From positions 1 to 8,417 of the forward strand of contig NZ_QFQZ01000126.1 of assembly GCF_003243465.1 (NCBI RefSeq): a DNA stretch of 8,417 bases, given 5' to 3'. The DNA comes from Caulobacter segnis (GTDB lineage: Bacteria; Pseudomonadota; Alphaproteobacteria; Caulobacterales; Caulobacteraceae). The translations under genes were made by a program, and so were the position numbers. Below, piece after piece: positions 6,129 through 8,417 of this stretch; position 1 is the first letter of the stretch, and every line of letters starts with the position of its first letter. Below the pieces are notes generated by a model. It did not search any database and was not told where the DNA came from. It saw only the letters and a program-made list of their open reading frames with translations.

Positions 6129-7130
6129 GTGGACCCCACGCTCCTGATCCTGGTCTTCCTGATCGTCGTCGCCCTGGCTTTCGACTTCCTGAACGGCCTG
6201 CACGACGCCGCCAACTCGATCGCCACCATCGTCTCGACGCGCGTGCTGTCGGCGAAGTGGGCTGTGCTGTGGGCGGCCTTCTTCAACTTCATCGCCTTCC
6301 TGTTCTTCGGCACCAGCGTGGCCAAGATGGTCGGCTCGGGCATCGTCGATCCGCACATCGTCAGCGACCGCCTGATCTTCGGCGCCCTGGGCGGGGCGAT
6401 CAGCTGGAACCTCCTGACCTGGTGGGCGGGCATCCCCTCCTCCAGCTCGCACGCCCTGATCGGCGGCCTGGTCGGCGCCGCCATCGCCAAGGTCGGCGGC
6501 CTTTCCGCCATCCAGTGGGCCGGGCTGGGCAAGACCGCCGCCGGCATCGTCGTCTCGCCGACCATGGGGTTCCTGCTGGCGCTCTTGCTGGTGCTGATCG
6601 TCTCCTGGACGTTCGTGAAGAGCTCGCCCTTCTTCGCCGACCGGGTGTTCCGCAAGGCCCAGTTCGTCTCGGCCGCGCTTTACAGCCTGGGCCACGGCGG
6701 CAACGACGCCCAGAAGACCATGGGCATCATCTCGGCCCTGCTGTTCGCCCACGGCGCGACGCACCAAGCCGGACATATCCCGTTCTGGGTCGTGCTGGCC
6801 TGCCAGACGGCCATGGGCCTGGGCACGCTGTTCGGCGGCTGGCGCATCGTCCACACGATGGGCAGCAAGATCACCCGCCTGACCCCCATGCAGGGCTTCT
6901 GCGCCGAGACGGGTGGCGCTATCACGCTGTTTTTGGCGACCCATGTCGGGGTTCCGGTCTCGACGACTCACACGATTACGGGCGCTATTGTCGGCGTCGG
7001 CGCCTCGCGCCGGGTCTCGGCCGTGCGCTGGGGCGTGGCCAAGGACATCGTCATCGCCTGGATCGTCACCTTGCCGGCGGCGGCCATTACGGCGGCGCTG
7101 TTCTACTATCTCGGGTTCTGGATGAAGTGA
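6129..7130 (+). CDS. pit: Low-affinity inorganic phosphate transporter, PiT family
   Basis: This 333-residue inner-membrane transporter takes up phosphate, as metal-phosphate in bacterial Pit, driven by proton symport. The internal duplication typical of PiT is visible: FDFLNGLHDAANSIATIVST (residues 18-37) is mirrored by SLGHGGNDAQKTMGI (186-200), and PSSSSHALIGGLVGA (103-117) by PVSTTHTITGAIVGVG (276-291). About ten hydrophobic segments are apparent, and the size matches the short PiT type rather than the ~500-residue E. coli PitA. Translation begins at GTG 6129, six bases after the DUF47 stop; no stronger start exists and the reading MDPTLLILVFLIVVALAFDF is standard for the family. Its TGA overlaps the GTG of the Nudix gene. 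It is the core of the phosphate cluster downstream of the Pho box. Confidence 0.96.
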   Translation: MDPTLLILVFLIVVALAFDFLNGLHDAANSIATIVSTRVLSAKWAVLWAAFFNFIAFLFFGTSVAKMVGSGIVDPHIVSDRLIFGALGGAISWNLLTWWAGIPSSSSHALIGGLVGAAIAKVGGLSAIQWAGLGKTAAGIVVSPTMGFLLALLLVLIVSWTFVKSSPFFADRVFRKAQFVSAALYSLGHGGNDAQKTMGIISALLFAHGATHQAGHIPFWVVLACQTAMGLGTLFGGWRIVHTMGSKITRLTPMQGFCAETGGAITLFLATHVGVPVSTTHTITGAIVGVGASRRVSAVRWGVAKDIVIAWIVTLPAAAITAALFYYLGFWMK

Positions 7131-7693
7131 CCGCCTCGCGAGGCAAGCAGGACGGACGAAAGTCCGGTGGCGGCGGCAAGCGCCGCCAGGTCGCCGCCCT
7201 ACCCTGGCGCGGCGAGGGCGAGGCCCTGCGCATCCTGCTCGTCTCCTCGCGTGAGACCCGCCGCTGGGTGATCCCGAAGGGCTGGCCGATGAAGGGCAAG
7301 ACCGACTTCGCCGCCGCCGCGCAGGAAGCCTATGAGGAGGCTGGTCTCGACGGCGTGATCGCCGACAAACCGATCGGCGAATACGAGTACCTCAAGCGCC
7401 TGAAGAGCGGCGCGGCCAAGCTGGTTAAGGTCGATGTCTATCCGCTGCAGGTCACCGGCGAGCACGCGGCCTGGCCGGAAAAAGGCCAGCGCACCCTGGA
7501 ATGGATGACGCCAGTCGAGGCGGCCCTCGCCGTCCAGGAGCCGGAGCTCCGCGACCTGATCGCCCGCTTCGCCGCGGTCGAGCTGCCGGTCGAGGAACGG
7601 CCCGCCCCCCACCCGGCTCCGACGCCTGTCCAGGTGGCGTTGCAGCGCTTGCGCCGCCGGGTGACGGCGCTGTGGGGCCGGTACGGGCGCTAG
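7127..7693 (+). CDS. Nudix hydrolase, DIPP/diadenosine-polyphosphate-like type
   Basis: A 188-residue protein. I place the start at GTG 7127, whose GTGA overlaps the pit stop by four bases; this gives a basic, Gly-rich leader before the conserved QVAALPWR (residues 21-28). The frame is open far upstream through pit, but that part is an out-of-frame shadow. The Nudix box spans residues 52-74 following WVIPKGWPMKG, the pattern of proteins related to diphosphoinositol-polyphosphate and Ap(n)A hydrolases. Compared with GX5EX7REUXEEXGU, the first Glu is Lys58 and the Arg is Gln66, while the catalytic Glu67, Glu70 and Glu71 are kept. It should cleave a nucleoside or polyphosphate diphosphate linkage with Mg2+, in the cytoplasm; the exact substrate is unknown. 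A Pro-rich then Arg-rich tail (155-188) follows the domain. The overlap implies co-expression with phosphate uptake. Confidence 0.88.
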   Translation: MTASRGKQDGRKSGGGGKRRQVAALPWRGEGEALRILLVSSRETRRWVIPKGWPMKGKTDFAAAAQEAYEEAGLDGVIADKPIGEYEYLKRLKSGAAKLVKVDVYPLQVTGEHAAWPEKGQRTLEWMTPVEAALAVQEPELRDLIARFAAVELPVEERPAPHPAPTPVQVALQRLRRRVTALWGRYGR

Positions 7694-7727
7694 GGCCTGG
7701 CTGAACCCGTTGCCGCCTCGCGCGCTG

Positions 7728-8417
7728 ATGGCGCATGCCATCCGCATCGGCACGGCCGGCTGGAGCCTTTATCGCGCGGGCGAAGCCTTCTCCGCCGAGG
7801 GGACCGTGCTCGAGCGTTACGCCGCGCGGCTTAATGCGGTCGAGATCAATACGGCCTTCTATCGGCCTCACCAGCGCAAGACCTACGAGCGCTGGGCGGC
7901 CTCGACGCCGGAGGACTTCCGGTTCGCGGTCAAGGTCCCGCAGGCGATCACCCACGAGCGGCGGCTCGTGGGGGTCGAGAACCTGCTGACGCGGTTTCTG
8001 GACGAGACCGGCGGCCTGGGCGGCAAGCGGGGCCCGCTGCTGATCCAGCTGCCGCCCAGCCTGGCTTACGAGACGGAGCGGGTCGGCGCGTTCCTGGAAA
8101 CGTGGCGCGCCCGCACCGACGCGCCGACCGTGCTTGAGCCGCGCCACGCCAGCTGGTTCGAAGCCGAGGCGGACGCGCTCTTGGTGGCTCACCGAGTGGC
8201 CCGCGTCGCCGCTAACCCAGCGGTCGTTCCTTTGGCCGCCGAGCCGGGCGGCTGGCGGGGCCTGAGTTACCACCGCCTGCACGGCGCGCCGGTGATGTAC
8301 GCCAGTGCGTATGGGCTGGAGGTCCTGGACGCGCTGGGCGCGCGGCTGAACGCAGAGGCTGAGACCTGGTGCATCTTCGACAACACCCGCTTCGGCGCGG
8401 CGACCTGGGATGCGCTG
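7728..8417 (+). CDS. DUF72 family protein (3' end missing)
   Basis: The frame runs 230 codons from ATG 7728 to the right edge with no stop, so the last few tens of residues are outside the window. DUF72 (YecE-like, TIM-barrel fold) is widespread and its biochemical role is not established. Family landmarks are in order: RIGTAGWSLY (6-15), VEINTAFYRPH (38-48), FRFAVKVPQAITHERRL (64-80), GPLLIQLPPSL (102-112), LEPRHASWF (136-144) and FDNTRFGAA (217-225). It begins 34 bases after the Nudix stop on the same strand. No clear Shine-Dalgarno precedes ATG 7728; an upstream in-frame TTG at 7710 is possible but adds only six residues and also lacks a good site. An ATG at 7735 is in another frame. It may be the fourth gene of the phosphate cluster or start separately. 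Confidence 0.9.
   Translation, partial: MAHAIRIGTAGWSLYRAGEAFSAEGTVLERYAARLNAVEINTAFYRPHQRKTYERWAASTPEDFRFAVKVPQAITHERRLVGVENLLTRFLDETGGLGGKRGPLLIQLPPSLAYETERVGAFLETWRARTDAPTVLEPRHASWFEAEADALLVAHRVARVAANPAVVPLAAEPGGWRGLSYHRLHGAPVMYASAYGLEVLDALGARLNAEAETWCIFDNTRFGAATWDAL

Noticed and set aside
5259..6971. 570-residue open frame antisense to DUF47 and pit
   Set aside because: Its Asp/His/Gln/Gly-rich low-complexity translation has no recognisable domain and mirrors two well-supported genes; high GC suppresses stop codons here.
6257..7126. Extension of the Nudix frame upstream through pit
   Set aside because: It is out of frame with pit and low in complexity; the overlap GTG at 7127 gives the normal family length.
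7133..7144. Perfect 12-base palindrome GCCTCGCGAGGC right after the pit stop
   Set aside because: It lies within the Nudix coding sequence, is made of common GC-rich codons, has no T run and leaves almost no loop, so it is probably chance.

Overview
The window is 8.4 kb of GC-rich (about two thirds by eye), densely coded bacterial chromosome. The protein families and their style suggest an alphaproteobacterium, most likely Caulobacter or a relative in Caulobacterales; this is inference from the sequence alone. No mobile element, CRISPR array, tRNA or rRNA was seen, and no non-coding stretch exceeds 300 bases.

Layout, left to right. (1) The C-terminal ~470 residues of an amidase-signature hydrolase of the peptide-amidase type enter from the left edge on the + strand. 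After a 121-base gap comes a small exported Dabb-domain protein (1545-1943). (2) Three genes read on the - strand from 5287 down to 1956. They are a two-subunit molybdenum hydroxylase resembling isoquinoline 1-oxidoreductase (a [2Fe-2S] subunit, then a Tat-exported molybdopterin subunit) followed by upp, uracil phosphoribosyltransferase. A 13-bp-stem hairpin fills most of the 54-base gap before upp. (3) A 178-base divergent intergenic region (5288-5465) carries a good PhoB-box candidate, a 21-base palindrome and a 12-base palindrome. (4) A tight + strand cluster follows: a DUF47 (PhoU-like) protein, the Pit low-affinity phosphate transporter, a Nudix hydrolase whose GTG start overlaps the pit stop, and a DUF72 protein cut by the right edge.

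Functionally, the molybdenum hydroxylase pair probably oxidises an aldehyde or N-heterocycle in the periplasm. upp salvages uracil to UMP. DUF47-Pit is a phosphate uptake module, and the Pho box upstream suggests PhoB control, possibly repression when phosphate is scarce, as known for orfA-pit in Sinorhizobium. The translationally coupled Nudix enzyme is the least expected member of that cluster. Nothing here is clearly a new defence or mobile system. The most worthwhile leads are the Pho box plus palindrome, the Pit-Nudix coupling, and the hairpin before upp.
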